Part shown: one piece after another, positions 17,155 to 25,632 of the stretch | Numbering within the stretch: position 1 is the first letter of the stretch | How the letters are laid out: each line of letters begins with the position of its first letter | NCBI RefSeq assembly: GCF_000702305.1 | Contig: NZ_JNLC01000014.1 | Location: 1 to 64,000, forward strand | Length of the DNA stretch: 64,000 bases | Direction: 5' to 3' | Source: Allobosea sp. 117 | Lineage (GTDB): Bacteria; Pseudomonadota; Alphaproteobacteria; Rhizobiales; Xanthobacteraceae | Made by a program: the position numbers and the translations under genes | Notes under the pieces: generated by a model | Seen by the model: the letters and a program-made list of their open reading frames with translations, nothing else | The model's database searches: none | Told to the model about the DNA's origin: nothing

Positions 17155-17607
17155 TCACGCGAGATTGCTGGCGGCTTCGTGGATCGCCGCCCGGATGCGC
17201 TGATAGGTGGCGCAGCGGCAGACATTGCCGTCCATCGCGGCGTCGATGTCCGCGTCGGTCGGCTTGCGGTTCTCGCTGAGCAGGCCGACGGCAGACATGA
17301 TCTGGCCGGACTGGCAGTAGCCGCACTGCACCACGTCGAGCTTGCGCCACGCCGCGACGACGGCGTTGCCGACCTCGCCCGAGACGCCCTCGATGGTGGT
17401 GACGCTCTTGCCCTCGACGTCGGCGACGGCGGTCTGGCAGGAGCGGACGGGGGTGCCGTCGACATGGACGGTGCAGGCACCGCACAGCGCGGCGCCGCAG
17501 CCGAATTTGGTGCCGGTCAGGCCGACGACGTCGCGCAGCGCCCACAGAAGCGGCATCTGGCCATCGACATCGAGCGTGCGCTCGGCTCCGTTGAGCATGA
17601 ATTTCAT
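17155..17607 (-). CDS. [2Fe-2S] small subunit of the molybdenum hydroxylase, IorA-type
   Basis: A 150-residue electron-transfer subunit. It has a plant-type [2Fe-2S] domain (about 1-75) with [13 protein letters not shown], and an all-helical second cluster domain with [10 protein letters not shown] and [12 protein letters not shown]. These are the standard cysteine sets of the xanthine-oxidase small subunits. It has no leader and is presumably co-exported with the Tat-directed large subunit. ATG 17607 (MKFMLNG) is preferred to the 12-codon extension because AGGGCG precedes it. It is the first gene of a two-gene operon and shows no separate FAD subunit, as in IorAB enzymes. Confidence 0.92.
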   Translation of the reverse strand: MKFMLNGAERTLDVDGQMPLLWALRDVVGLTGTKFGCGAALCGACTVHVDGTPVRSCQTAVADVEGKSVTTIEGVSGEVGNAVVAAWRKLDVVQCGYCQSGQIMSAVGLLSENRKPTDADIDAAMDGNVCRCATYQRIRAAIHEAASNLA

Positions 17608-17790
17608 GGATCGCCCTGTTCGTGAAGGGATGGGCAAGCGCATTCGCCCGTGGCCGCTGTCTCTGCCGGATGGCCGCCGCGACGCACCGAAGCGCTCCCA
17701 TGCCGAAGCTAACGCCTCATGACGACCATCATCTAATCACCGTTCTGTGACTATTCCAATTCGAGGGTAGCGAGCCCCCCGCCGGCCCGA

Positions 17791-18273
17791 TCAGGGATGG
17801 AGGGCCCGCCACTCGGCCGGCCGCTCGAACGGCCCCGACCAGATGCCGCTCCTCGCCCGCCGGGCATTGGCCTCGGCGCCCGCATAGGTGAGGCCGAGCG
17901 CCACCGCCATACCCTGCTCAGCCATGTGCCGGGCGAGGTCGACATCGCCGGCGTGGCAGAACGACACCGAGCGGCCGTAGCGGTCGGTGTCGAGGGGGCG
18001 GCAGGAGACCTCCCGCCCCTTCACCGCCGCCTCCAGCGCGGCGCGGGCGCGACGGCCGCACGGCCAGGCCTTCTCCGGCGGCCCGCAATTCTGGTTCAGT
18101 TCGGGCGCATCAATCCCGTCGAGCCGGATGCGCTCGCCGCCGACCTCCAAGCTGTCGCCGTCGACGACATGCACCGTGCCGGTGAGCGCCGGCAGCCAGC
18201 GCTCGGCGACCAGCGCGACGACGATCATCACCAGCGCGACGAGGACGGACCGGATGGTGCTACGGCGCCACAC
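17791..18273 (-). CDS. Thermonuclease-family (SNase-like) protein with N-terminal membrane anchor
   Basis: About 160 residues. A hydrophobic helix near the N-terminus (IRSVLVALVMIVVALVAE) is followed by an OB-fold nuclease domain with VDGDSLEVGGERIRLDGIDAPE and DTDRYGRSV. These strings include the metal-binding Asp and the catalytic Arg/Glu set of staphylococcal-nuclease-like enzymes. It probably acts on nucleic acid in the periplasm or at the membrane. The start is uncertain: GTG 18273 has GGGAAA upstream, while TTG 18288 would add five residues. Four cysteines (NCGPPEKAWPCG, SCRP, FCH) are suitable for disulfides, consistent with export. It is divergent from the histidine kinase gene. Confidence 0.82.
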   Translation of the reverse strand: MWRRSTIRSVLVALVMIVVALVAERWLPALTGTVHVVDGDSLEVGGERIRLDGIDAPELNQNCGPPEKAWPCGRRARAALEAAVKGREVSCRPLDTDRYGRSVSFCHAGDVDLARHMAEQGMAVALGLTYAGAEANARRARSGIWSGPFERPAEWRALHP

Positions 18274-18384
18274 CGCGTGTTTTCCCAAGGCTGTAACGAA
18301 GCATTAACCACAATCCTAGAGACACCGTTAAGCATTCGGGCGGAATGTCTAGCGTGGGCTGCAGACGAGTGTGTGTGGGGGCAG

Positions 18385-20001
18385 ATGAGCACGACGGCTG
18401 CAGCCGTTCGCGAGGTCGCAGGCCGCAGGGCGGACGGCTCGGCGTCCGCCGAACGTCGCGCCCATGTCTCGCGCAGCGTGCGCGAAGTGCGTGACCGCCT
18501 CACCTCCACCACCGGCAGCCGTCCCGCCTATGACCACGAGCTGATCCGCCTTTTCGTCGACAACCGGACCGGCGCGACGCCAGGCATCGTCGCCATGACG
18601 ATCCTGACCGGCGGCCTCGCGATGATCTGGCTGCCGCCGCTGCTCGCCGCCTGCTGGGCCGTCTTCATCCTCGCCTTGCACGGGCTGAGCGTCACGTTCT
18701 GCCGGCGCTTCCTGCGGGAAGGTGCCAATCCGCGCACGCTGCGCCGCTACCGGCTCGCCTTCGCGACGCTCGACGGCGTGCTGGCACTCGCCTGGCTCGC
18801 GCTGATGGCCGGCATCCTGACGACCGGCGCCACCGAGGCGCGGGAATTCGCGCTGGTGGCCGCGCTGGTGTTCATCGGCGGCATGGCGATGCTGTCCGCC
18901 ACCATCCCCGCCGTCGTCTATGCCGGCACGCTGCCGGTGATCGTCGCGACCACCGGCTACTATCTGATGCGCGGCTCGCTCGGCGACATCGCGCTCGCCG
19001 TGATGGTGTGCGAGGCCTCGGCCTGCTTCCTGATCATGGCCCGCCGGCTCAACGGCAACGCGCTGGCGACGCTCGAGGCGCGCGGCGAGAAGGACGCGCT
19101 GATCGGCGAGCTCGAGCAGGCCAAGGCGAAGTCCGACGACGCGGCGCTTCGCGCCGAGGCCGCCAGCCTCGCCAAGTCGCGCTTCCTCGCGCAGATGAGC
19201 CATGAGCTGCGCACCCCGCTCAACGCGATCCTCGGCTTCTCCGAGGTGATGAAGAGCGAGATTCTCGGCGCCCATTCCAACCCCACCTACCGCGAATATG
19301 CCGGCGACATCCACGCCTCCGGCCAGCATCTGCTGAACCTCATCAACGAGATTCTCGACCTCTCGCGCATCGAGGCCGGACGCTACGAGCTGAACGAGGA
19401 GGCGGTGGCGCTCGCCCATGTGGTCGAGGATTGCCGGCATCTCCTGAAGATCCGCGCCAAGGCCCGCGCCATCACCATCCACGAGGTCTACGAGCCCGAC
19501 CTGCCGCGCCTGTGGGCGGACGAGCGGGCGCTGCGGCAGATCTGCCTCAACCTTTTGTCCAACGCGATCAAGTTCACCCCGCAGGGCGGCGAGATCTGGA
19601 TCAAGGTCGGCTGGACCTATTCCGGCGGTCAGTATCTCTCGGTGCGCGATACCGGGCCGGGCATTCCCGAGCACGAGATCCCGATCGTCATGGCCTCGTT
19701 CGGCCAGGGCAGTAACGCCATCAAGACCGCTGAGCAGGGCGCCGGCCTCGGCCTGCCGATCGTCAAGGGGCTGGTCGACCTGCATGGCGGCACCTTCCAC
19801 CTGAAATCGAAGCTGCGGGTCGGCACCGAGGTGATCGTCACCTTCCCGAGCGAGCGCGTGATGGCCGCCCTGCCCCCGGTTCCCGGCGCGCCGCTGGCGC
19901 CCGACGCCGGCGCCCTCGGACCGCGCGCGGCCGATGCGGCCACGACGGGGGAAGGCGGGACCACGCGCCGGCGGGCCTTCCTCACGCGGCGCGGCTGGTA
20001 G
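18385..20001 (+). CDS. Membrane sensor histidine kinase (PleC/DivJ/PdhS-like catalytic core)
   Basis: A 538-residue kinase. A basic cytoplasmic N-terminus is followed by several hydrophobic helices (roughly 65-105, 128-147, 155-195, 203-220) without a large periplasmic domain. A short coiled coil (about 225-262) leads to HisKA with His273 in FLAQMSHELRTPLNAILGF, a LLSNAIKFTP N-box, DTGPGIP and GAGLGLPIVKGLVDLHGG. The HisKA region resembles alphaproteobacterial cell-cycle kinases of the PleC/DivJ/PdhS group, but that placement is by eye only. No PAS domain or receiver is seen. ATG 18385 follows TGTGGGGGCAG. It has no cognate regulator nearby and converges on cobT. Confidence 0.83.
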   Translation: MSTTAAAVREVAGRRADGSASAERRAHVSRSVREVRDRLTSTTGSRPAYDHELIRLFVDNRTGATPGIVAMTILTGGLAMIWLPPLLAACWAVFILALHGLSVTFCRRFLREGANPRTLRRYRLAFATLDGVLALAWLALMAGILTTGATEAREFALVAALVFIGGMAMLSATIPAVVYAGTLPVIVATTGYYLMRGSLGDIALAVMVCEASACFLIMARRLNGNALATLEARGEKDALIGELEQAKAKSDDAALRAEAASLAKSRFLAQMSHELRTPLNAILGFSEVMKSEILGAHSNPTYREYAGDIHASGQHLLNLINEILDLSRIEAGRYELNEEAVALAHVVEDCRHLLKIRAKARAITIHEVYEPDLPRLWADERALRQICLNLLSNAIKFTPQGGEIWIKVGWTYSGGQYLSVRDTGPGIPEHEIPIVMASFGQGSNAIKTAEQGAGLGLPIVKGLVDLHGGTFHLKSKLRVGTEVIVTFPSERVMAALPPVPGAPLAPDAGALGPRAADAATTGEGGTTRRRAFLTRRGW

Positions 20002-20030
20002 GCTTGCCCGGCGAATCTGCCCCGCGAAGC

Positions 20031-21053
20031 TCAGGCGTCGGCGACGCCGGCCTCCGAAAAGGTCGCCATACCGGCATGGCAGGCGAGCGCCGCCTTGATC
20101 ACGCCGATGGCGAGCGCCGCGCCCGAGCCCTCGCCGAGCCGCATGCCGAGGTCGAGCAGCGGCCTGAGGCCGAGGCTCTCCAGCACCCGCCGGTGCGCCG
20201 GCTCGGCGGAACAGTGGCCGGCGAAGCAGTGATCGAGCGCGGAAGGATCGAGCGCATGCAGCACCGCCGCCGCCGCGGTGACGACATAGCCGTCGAGCAC
20301 CACCGGCACGCGCTGCAGCCGCGCCGCGAGGATGGCGCCGGCGATCGCCGCGACCTCGCGGCCGCCAAGCTTGCGCAGCACCTCCAGCGGATCGTCGAGA
20401 TGGCCGGCGGAGCGCGCCACCGCCGCCTCCACCGCCGCGATCTTGCGGGTCAGCACCTCGCCGGTCGAACCGGTGCCCGGTCCCACCCATTCCTCCGCGC
20501 GCCCGCCATAGAGGCCGTTGAAGACCGCGGCGGCGACCGTGGTGTTGCCGATGCCCATCTCGCCGAGGCACAGCAGGTCGGGCTCGCCCGCCAGCGCCTC
20601 CATGCCGAAGGCCATGGTGGCCGCGCATTCTGCCTCGGTCAGCGCGTCCTCCTCGACGATGTCCGGCGTCGGCAGGTCGAGCGCGAGGTCGAATACGCGC
20701 AGCCCCGCGCCGAACACGCCGCAGATCTGGTTCACCGCCGCCTTGCCGGCGGTGAAGGTGGCGACCATCTGCTTGGTCACCTCGGCGGGATAGGGCGAGA
20801 CGCCGCGCGCGGCGACGCCATGGGTCGCCGCGAACACCGCCACCGTCGGGCGGTTCACCGCCGGGATGGCCTTGCCCTGCCAGCCGGCGATCATGATCGC
20901 GATCTCCTCCAGCCGTCCGAGCGCGCCCGGCGGCTTCACCAGCTCACCCTGCCGTGCCTCGGCCGCCGCGCGGGCAGCGAGGTCCGGACCCGGCATGGCG
21001 GCGATGAGATTGCGGATGTCGTCGAAGGGAAGGCCGGAGGCGGCGCGGAGCAT
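20031..21053 (-). CDS. cobT: Nicotinate-nucleotide--dimethylbenzimidazole phosphoribosyltransferase CobT
   Basis: A 340-residue cytoplasmic enzyme that makes alpha-ribazole phosphate from nicotinate mononucleotide and 5,6-dimethylbenzimidazole, activating the lower ligand of cobalamin. Family strings include KPPGALGRLEE (the substrate loop), GEMGIGNTT, VGPGTGSTGE and LGEGSGAAL, whose Glu (near residue 308) corresponds to the catalytic base. ATG 21053 is preferred because GAGGG lies 9 bases upstream, although ATG 21068 is possible. The reading frame stays open to 22049, antisense to bluB and cobS. It is divergent from bluB, which supplies its substrate. No cobalamin riboswitch was found between them. 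Confidence 0.96.
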   Translation of the reverse strand: MLRAASGLPFDDIRNLIAAMPGPDLAARAAAEARQGELVKPPGALGRLEEIAIMIAGWQGKAIPAVNRPTVAVFAATHGVAARGVSPYPAEVTKQMVATFTAGKAAVNQICGVFGAGLRVFDLALDLPTPDIVEEDALTEAECAATMAFGMEALAGEPDLLCLGEMGIGNTTVAAAVFNGLYGGRAEEWVGPGTGSTGEVLTRKIAAVEAAVARSAGHLDDPLEVLRKLGGREVAAIAGAILAARLQRVPVVLDGYVVTAAAAVLHALDPSALDHCFAGHCSAEPAHRRVLESLGLRPLLDLGMRLGEGSGAALAIGVIKAALACHAGMATFSEAGVADA

Positions 21054-21182
21054 GCTAGAAACCCTCATCGAGTCCGGAGGACGGGTGGCGGCGTAGACCG
21101 CCCGCGCCGGGCGTGCAAGCCGTCTTTCCGGCTGGCCGACACGAACGGGACGATGCGGGGAGCGGATTCGCCGGGAGCGCCG

Positions 21183-21824
21183 ATGGCCGAGCAGCCTCAT
21201 TTCGACGATGCCTTCCGGGCCGAACTGGAGCGCCTGTTCGTCTGGCGGCGCGACGTGCGCCGTTTCGAGCCCGCCCCGGTGCCGGAGGCGGCGATGGCCA
21301 CGCTCATCGCCAGCGCCAACGCGGCGCCGAGCGTCGGCCTCAGCCAGCCCTGGCGGCTGGTGCGCGTGCGGAACGCTGCGCGGCGCCTCGCGGTGCGCGG
21401 CATCTTCGAGCACTGCAACGCCGACGCGCTCGCCGCCCAACCGGAGGACCGCGCAGGGCTCTATGCGCGGCTGAAGCTCTCCGGCCTCGACGAGGCGCCG
21501 GAGCATCTCGCCGTCTTCACCGACGAGGGCACCGCGAAGGGCGGCGGGCTCGGCCGCGCCACCATGCCGGAGACGCTCGGCTATTCGGCGGTGCTCGCCA
21601 TCCACACGCTGTGGCTCGCCGCCGCCGCGCGCGGGCTCGGGGTCGGCTGGGTGTCGATCCTCGACCCGGAGGCGGTGGCACGCGCGCTCGACGTGCCGGC
21701 CGGCTGGCGGCTGACCGGCTATCTGTGCATCGGCTATCCGAGCCAGCCGTCGGACACCCCGGAACTTGAACGCGCCGGGTGGGAGCGCCGCGCCAGCGTC
21801 TCCGATCTGCTGCTGGAACGCTGA
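21183..21824 (+). CDS. bluB: 5,6-dimethylbenzimidazole synthase BluB
   Basis: A 213-residue flavoprotein of nitroreductase fold that cannibalises reduced FMN with O2 to form dimethylbenzimidazole. The WRRDVRRF segment (FMN phosphate region), NAAPSVGLSQPWR, and the late GLGVGWVSILDPE and LCIGYPSQPSDTPELE strings are typical of BluB. ATG 21183 has GGGAG upstream, while ATG 21153 would add ten residues. It is followed four bases after its stop by cobS and is divergent from cobT, so the three genes assemble the lower ligand and nucleotide loop of B12. Confidence 0.95.
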   Translation: MAEQPHFDDAFRAELERLFVWRRDVRRFEPAPVPEAAMATLIASANAAPSVGLSQPWRLVRVRNAARRLAVRGIFEHCNADALAAQPEDRAGLYARLKLSGLDEAPEHLAVFTDEGTAKGGGLGRATMPETLGYSAVLAIHTLWLAAAARGLGVGWVSILDPEAVARALDVPAGWRLTGYLCIGYPSQPSDTPELERAGWERRASVSDLLLER

Positions 21825-21828
21825 CGCC

Positions 21829-22635
21829 ATGACGCCGCTCGACCTGCTGCGGGCCCTGCCCGCCACGCTGCGCTTCCTCACCCGGCTGCCGATCCCCGCC
21901 TTGCCCTTCGAGGACGCGCCGCATGCCGCGCCGAGCGTCGAGCGCATGGCGCCCTCCTTTCCGCTCGCCGGCGCGCTGATCGGGACGGTGGGCGCGGCGG
22001 TGCTGGCCATCGCCCATGCCGCCGGGCTCGGCGGCTTCCTTTCCGCCACGCTGGCGCTGGCGACGCTCGCCGCGATTACCGGAGGCTTTCACGAGGACGG
22101 GCTCGCCGATATGGCCGACGGCCTCGGCGGATCGAGCCCTTCGCGCCGGCTCGACATCATGAAGGACAGCCGCCTCGGCAGCTTCGGCGTGCTGGCCCTC
22201 ATCTTCGCCTTCGCGCTACGGCTCGGCGCGCTCGAAGGATTGACCGGCGCCGGCATCGGCACCGCGGCGGCCGGGCTGATCGCCGCCTCGGCGGTGGGAC
22301 GGGTCGGCGGCCTTTGGCTGCTCTTCGCGCTGCCGCCGGCGCGTGGGAACGGGCCCGGCAACGGGCTCGCCGGCACCGCCGGGCGCCCAAGCCGGGAAGC
22401 CATCGGCACCGCCGTTATCGTCGCGCTGGCGCTCGCCGGGCTGCTGACAGTGCCGGTGTGCGGCCTTGTCGATTTCGTCGTGGCGCTCATCGCCACCGCG
22501 CTCGCCGTGCTCGGGGTGCAGAAGCTCGCAGCCCACGCGTTCGGCGGGCAGACCGGCGACGTCGCGGGTGCCGCATGCCTCGTCGCGGAGATTGCCTTCC
22601 TGCTCGCGCTGCTTATCTTCGCGGCGCAGTCCTGA
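21829..22635 (+). CDS. cobS: Adenosylcobinamide-GDP ribazoletransferase CobS
   Basis: A 268-residue integral membrane enzyme that joins adenosylcobinamide-GDP and alpha-ribazole(-phosphate), the last assembly step of cobalamin. It contains the diagnostic GGFHEDGLADMADGLGG region (about residues 85-101), whose acidic residues bind Mg2+, then a MKDSRLGSFGVLAL string and about five to six hydrophobic helices. The length matches the family. It starts four bases after the bluB stop, so the two are an operon. CobU/CobP, which makes its GDP-activated substrate, is not in the window. Confidence 0.96.
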   Translation: MTPLDLLRALPATLRFLTRLPIPALPFEDAPHAAPSVERMAPSFPLAGALIGTVGAAVLAIAHAAGLGGFLSATLALATLAAITGGFHEDGLADMADGLGGSSPSRRLDIMKDSRLGSFGVLALIFAFALRLGALEGLTGAGIGTAAAGLIAASAVGRVGGLWLLFALPPARGNGPGNGLAGTAGRPSREAIGTAVIVALALAGLLTVPVCGLVDFVVALIATALAVLGVQKLAAHAFGGQTGDVAGAACLVAEIAFLLALLIFAAQS

Positions 22636-22656
22636 AAGCCGCCGAATCCGATATCC

Positions 22657-22860
22657 ATGCCCGTCTCGACACCCTGCATAGGCGTCTGCACGCTCGATCC
22701 GGCGGGCCGGTTGTGCCTCGGCTGCGGTCGTACGTGTGAGGAGATCGGTTCATGGCGCGTGCTCGACGAGACGGCCCGCCGCGCGATCATGGCGCGGCTG
22801 CCCGCGCGGCTCGCGGAGCGGCAGGCGGGCGGGCGGCACGCGGCGGGGGTGGCGCGATGA
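22657..22860 (+). CDS. DUF1289 domain small cysteine protein
   Basis: A 67-residue protein with the DUF1289 pattern CIGVCTLDPAGRLCLGCGRT followed by EIGSW, giving four conserved cysteines that probably bind a metal or Fe-S centre. Function of the family is unknown; homologues are common as small genes in proteobacteria. It begins 21 bases after cobS, and its stop overlaps the next start as ATGA, so it is co-transcribed and translationally coupled to the aspartic-protease-like gene. Confidence 0.85.
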   Translation: MPVSTPCIGVCTLDPAGRLCLGCGRTCEEIGSWRVLDETARRAIMARLPARLAERQAGGRHAAGVAR

Positions 22861-23579
22861 ACGCGGACCGCCTGATGTGGATCGTGGTGATCGGCCTTGC
22901 CGCTGGCATCGGCCTGATAGCCTTGTCGCACGACCGCGGCGAGCTCGTCGGGCTCTCGACGAACGAGTTCGCGCATCTCGTCTTCTACGGCGCGCTGGCG
23001 CTGGTGATCGGTGCCGGCGTGTTCGCCACCTTCACCGGCCGCCTCGGCGAGGCGCTGAAGGCGGCGCTGCTGTGGCTGCTGATCTTCGGCGTGATCGCGG
23101 TCGGCTATACCTATCGCTTCGAGCTGCACGGCGTCGCCTATCGCGTGCTCGCCGAGATCGCGCCCGGCTACGCCGTGCCGTTGAAGGACGGCCCGTCGGT
23201 CGAGGTAGCCCGCGCCCGCGACGGTGACTTCAACGTCCGCGTCGAGGTGAACGATTCGCGCATCCCGATGCTGGTCGACACCGGCGCCTCCAGCGTGGTG
23301 CTGACGCCGGAGGATGCGCGCGAGGTCGGCCTGCCGGTCGAGTTCCTGCGCTACGACATCCCGATCGACACCGCCAACGGGCGCGGCAAGGCCGCCTCGG
23401 TGGTGCTCGACAAGATCTCCATCGCCGGCAACATCGAGGAGCGCCGCGTGCCGGCGCTGGTGGCGAGCCCCGGCATGCTCAAGCACAGCCTGCTCGGCAT
23501 GAGCTTCCTGTCGCGGCTCGACAGCTTCGAGATCCGCGGCGAGAAGCTGGTGATGCGCGCCAAGCAGCTCGATCGCTGA
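22857..23579 (+). CDS. Membrane-anchored retropepsin-like aspartic protease (TIGR02281 type)
   Basis: A 240-residue protein. Three hydrophobic helices lie in the first 85 residues (about 7-22, 40-60, 66-84), followed by a single aspartic-protease half-domain. The active-site string MLVDTGASSVVLT is near residue 139-151, and the HSLLGMSFLSRL flap/terminal motif is near 209-220. The single D-T-G means it must act as a dimer, as in retropepsins. The domain probably faces the periplasm. Substrate is unknown. ATG 22857 overlaps the DUF1289 stop, and the frame extension upstream is an Arg/Ala-rich shadow. Confidence 0.88.
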   Translation: MNADRLMWIVVIGLAAGIGLIALSHDRGELVGLSTNEFAHLVFYGALALVIGAGVFATFTGRLGEALKAALLWLLIFGVIAVGYTYRFELHGVAYRVLAEIAPGYAVPLKDGPSVEVARARDGDFNVRVEVNDSRIPMLVDTGASSVVLTPEDAREVGLPVEFLRYDIPIDTANGRGKAASVVLDKISIAGNIEERRVPALVASPGMLKHSLLGMSFLSRLDSFEIRGEKLVMRAKQLDR

Positions 23580-23583
23580 GGCG

Positions 23584-24414
23584 TCAGAACAGCCCCACGA
23601 CGAAGCGCAGCCCGATGATCAGTAGATAGAGCCCGAAGCCGACCTCGAGCTGGCGCTTGGTGAAGGCATGGGCGAGGCGTGCGCCGAGCGGGGCGGTGAG
23701 CGTCGCGATGCCGCCGACCAGCAGCGCGCCGGGGATCGACACATAGCCGATGGAGAGCGGCGGCAGCCCGGCCATGTGCGGCCAGCCGCTGAGGATGTAG
23801 CCGATGGTGCCGGGTATGGCGATCAGCACGCCGAGCCCGGCCGAGGTGGCGATCGCCTGATGGATCGGCACCCGGTAGAGGGTGAGGATCACGCTCGCTA
23901 TGCCGCCGCCGCTGATGCCGATCAGCGGCGCGCTCAGGCCGATGCCGAAGCCGTAGGCATTCATCGTCAGGCGGCCGGGCAGCCGGTCGCCGAGCGCCCA
24001 GGAATCCCGCCCGAACAGCAGGCGGAAGCTCATCAGCGCGGCGAAGACGATGAAGGCGATCTTCAGCACCCGGTCCGGCGAGACGGCGGCGAGCGCGCCG
24101 CCGGCGATGACGCCGATGACCACCGGCACCGCCCATTGCCTGAGCGCATCGGTGCGGATGGCGCTGCGGGCGCGGTGCGCCATGAAGGAGCGCAGCGCGG
24201 TCGGGATGATAATGGCGAGCGAGGTGCCGACCGCGAGATGCATGCGCTCCGCCTCCGGCACACCGACGACGCCGAACACCTCGAACAGCACCGGCACGAT
24301 GATGGCGCCGCCGCCAATGCCGAACAGGCCGGCCAGGATGCCCGTGGCGAAGCCGGCGAGCAGCAGCGCGCCGGCGAGCCAGGCGAGCTGATCGAAGGGA
24401 ATCATCAGGTCCAT
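23584..24414 (-). CDS. TauE/SafE-family anion exporter
   Basis: A 276-residue membrane protein with two repeats of the family. The first begins with GFATGILAGLFGIGGGAIIVPVL (about 21-43, given here by position because the string is long; its core is GLFGIGGG). The second has GLSAPLIGISGGG near residue 160. About eight helices are expected. Members export sulfite, sulfoacetate or similar organosulfur anions. Nothing adjacent fixes the substrate. It converges on the aspartic-protease gene with a four-base gap. Confidence 0.9.
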   Translation of the reverse strand: MDLMIPFDQLAWLAGALLLAGFATGILAGLFGIGGGAIIVPVLFEVFGVVGVPEAERMHLAVGTSLAIIIPTALRSFMAHRARSAIRTDALRQWAVPVVIGVIAGGALAAVSPDRVLKIAFIVFAALMSFRLLFGRDSWALGDRLPGRLTMNAYGFGIGLSAPLIGISGGGIASVILTLYRVPIHQAIATSAGLGVLIAIPGTIGYILSGWPHMAGLPPLSIGYVSIPGALLVGGIATLTAPLGARLAHAFTKRQLEVGFGLYLLIIGLRFVVGLF

Positions 24415-24497
24415 GCCGCGCTTTTAGCGCGCCCGGCCGGCGGTTGCACCGTCACGCAGCGGCGTTCCGATCAGGGCAACGAGCGCGCGGCGCCGGT

Positions 24498-25508
24498 CTA
24501 AGCGACGAGCGCGCGCCGCTCATGCGCCCGGCGCTCCGCCTGTCGCACCTCGTCAACCGCGGCGCGCAGCACGTTGAGCCCTGCCTCGGGCTTCACGCCC
24601 TCGATGGCGAGCCGGCGGCGATACCCCCGCGCGCCGGGCCGGCCGGTGAACAGGCCGAGCATGTGGCGGGTGACGTCGTGCAGCCGGCCGCCGGCGGCAA
24701 GATGCGCGGCGATGTAGGGCTCGAACGCCTCCACCGCCGCGAAGGCGTCCGCATGCGGCGCCGGCTCGCCGAACAGCTCCGGGTCGACCTCCAACAGGAT
24801 CCCGGGATCCTGATAGGCCGCGCGGCCGAGCATCACGCCGTCGACGTGTTCGAGATGGGCACGCATCTGCTCGATGGTGGCGATGCCGCCATTGATGCCG
24901 ACCGGCACGCCGGGCAGGCGCCGCTTCAGCCGGTAGACGCGATCATAGTCGAGCGGAGGAATGTCGCGGTTCTCCTTCGGGGAGAGCCCCTGCAGCCACG
25001 CCTTGCGGGCATGCACGACGAGCGCGTCCGCCCCCGCCGCGAGCACGGCGTCGGCCAGCGCGTCGAGCGCTGGCTCGGGGTCCTGCTCGTCGACGCCGAT
25101 GCGGCACTTCACCGTCACCGGGATCGCGACCTGCGCCTTCATCGCGGCCACGCATGCGGCGACGAGGGCCGGATCGCGCATCAGGCAGGCGCCGAAATTG
25201 CCGCCCTGCACGCGGTCGGAGGGGCAGCCGACATTGAGGTTGATCTCGTCATAGCCGTGATCGGCGCAGATGCGCGCGGCCTTGGCGAGCGCCTCCGGGT
25301 CCGAGCCGCCGAGCTGCACGGCGACCGGGTGCTCGGCCTCGGCAAAGCCGATCAGCCGGTCGCGGTCGCCGAAGATCACGGCGTTCGCGGTCACCATCTC
25401 CGTATAGAGCCGCGCCCGGCGCGACAGCGTGCGATGGAAGGCCCGACAGTGACGGTCGGACCAGTCCATCATCGGGGCGACGGAGAATCTGTGCTCCTGA
25501 AAGATCAT
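24498..25508 (-). CDS. dusA: tRNA-dihydrouridine(20/20a) synthase DusA
   Basis: A 336-residue FMN-dependent enzyme that reduces uridines in the tRNA D-loop. VAPMMDWSDRHCRAFHR at the N-terminus is specific for DusA. The catalytic Cys is in NLNVGCPSDRVQGGNFG (about residue 97). GGNFGACLM, KCRIGVD, VHARKAWLQGLSPKENR and GINGGI complete the FMN/tRNA-binding set. ATG 25508 begins MIFQEHRFSVAPMMDW, the expected DusA N-terminus. It is monocistronic, with a 124-base gap to the IclR gene that holds nothing else recognisable. Confidence 0.96.
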   Translation of the reverse strand: MIFQEHRFSVAPMMDWSDRHCRAFHRTLSRRARLYTEMVTANAVIFGDRDRLIGFAEAEHPVAVQLGGSDPEALAKAARICADHGYDEINLNVGCPSDRVQGGNFGACLMRDPALVAACVAAMKAQVAIPVTVKCRIGVDEQDPEPALDALADAVLAAGADALVVHARKAWLQGLSPKENRDIPPLDYDRVYRLKRRLPGVPVGINGGIATIEQMRAHLEHVDGVMLGRAAYQDPGILLEVDPELFGEPAPHADAFAAVEAFEPYIAAHLAAGGRLHDVTRHMLGLFTGRPGARGYRRRLAIEGVKPEAGLNVLRAAVDEVRQAERRAHERRALVA

Positions 25509-25632
25509 CGTCCTCTAGCATTCTCACAGGCCGGCGCGGCGTTCGGCAGTCTCTCGCATCGGCGGCCATATCGCCATGCAACGGCAGGCGAATGCAACCG
25601 CGAGGGCAAATCCGCTCATAGCATCCAAACGG

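Noticed and set aside
14939..17701. A 920-residue open frame suggesting a fused IorA-IorB protein
   Set aside because: The extra N-terminal part is the out-of-frame shadow of the [2Fe-2S] subunit. ATG 17149 with a twin-arginine leader is the natural start.
18289..18384. CtrA-type binding site upstream of the PleC/DivJ-like kinase
   Set aside because: TTAACC and GTTAAG half-sites are present but about 20 bases apart, not the 7-base spacing of the TTAA-N7-TTAA motif.
21054..21182. Possible cobalamin riboswitch between cobT and bluB
   Set aside because: I looked for a B12-box-like string and flanking stems in this 129-base region and found none. It is shorter than a full cobalamin riboswitch plus leader would need.
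20031..22049. A 672-residue open frame suggesting an N-terminally extended CobT
   Set aside because: The extension is antisense to bluB and cobS and has no family similarity. The CobT family length fits a start at 21053.
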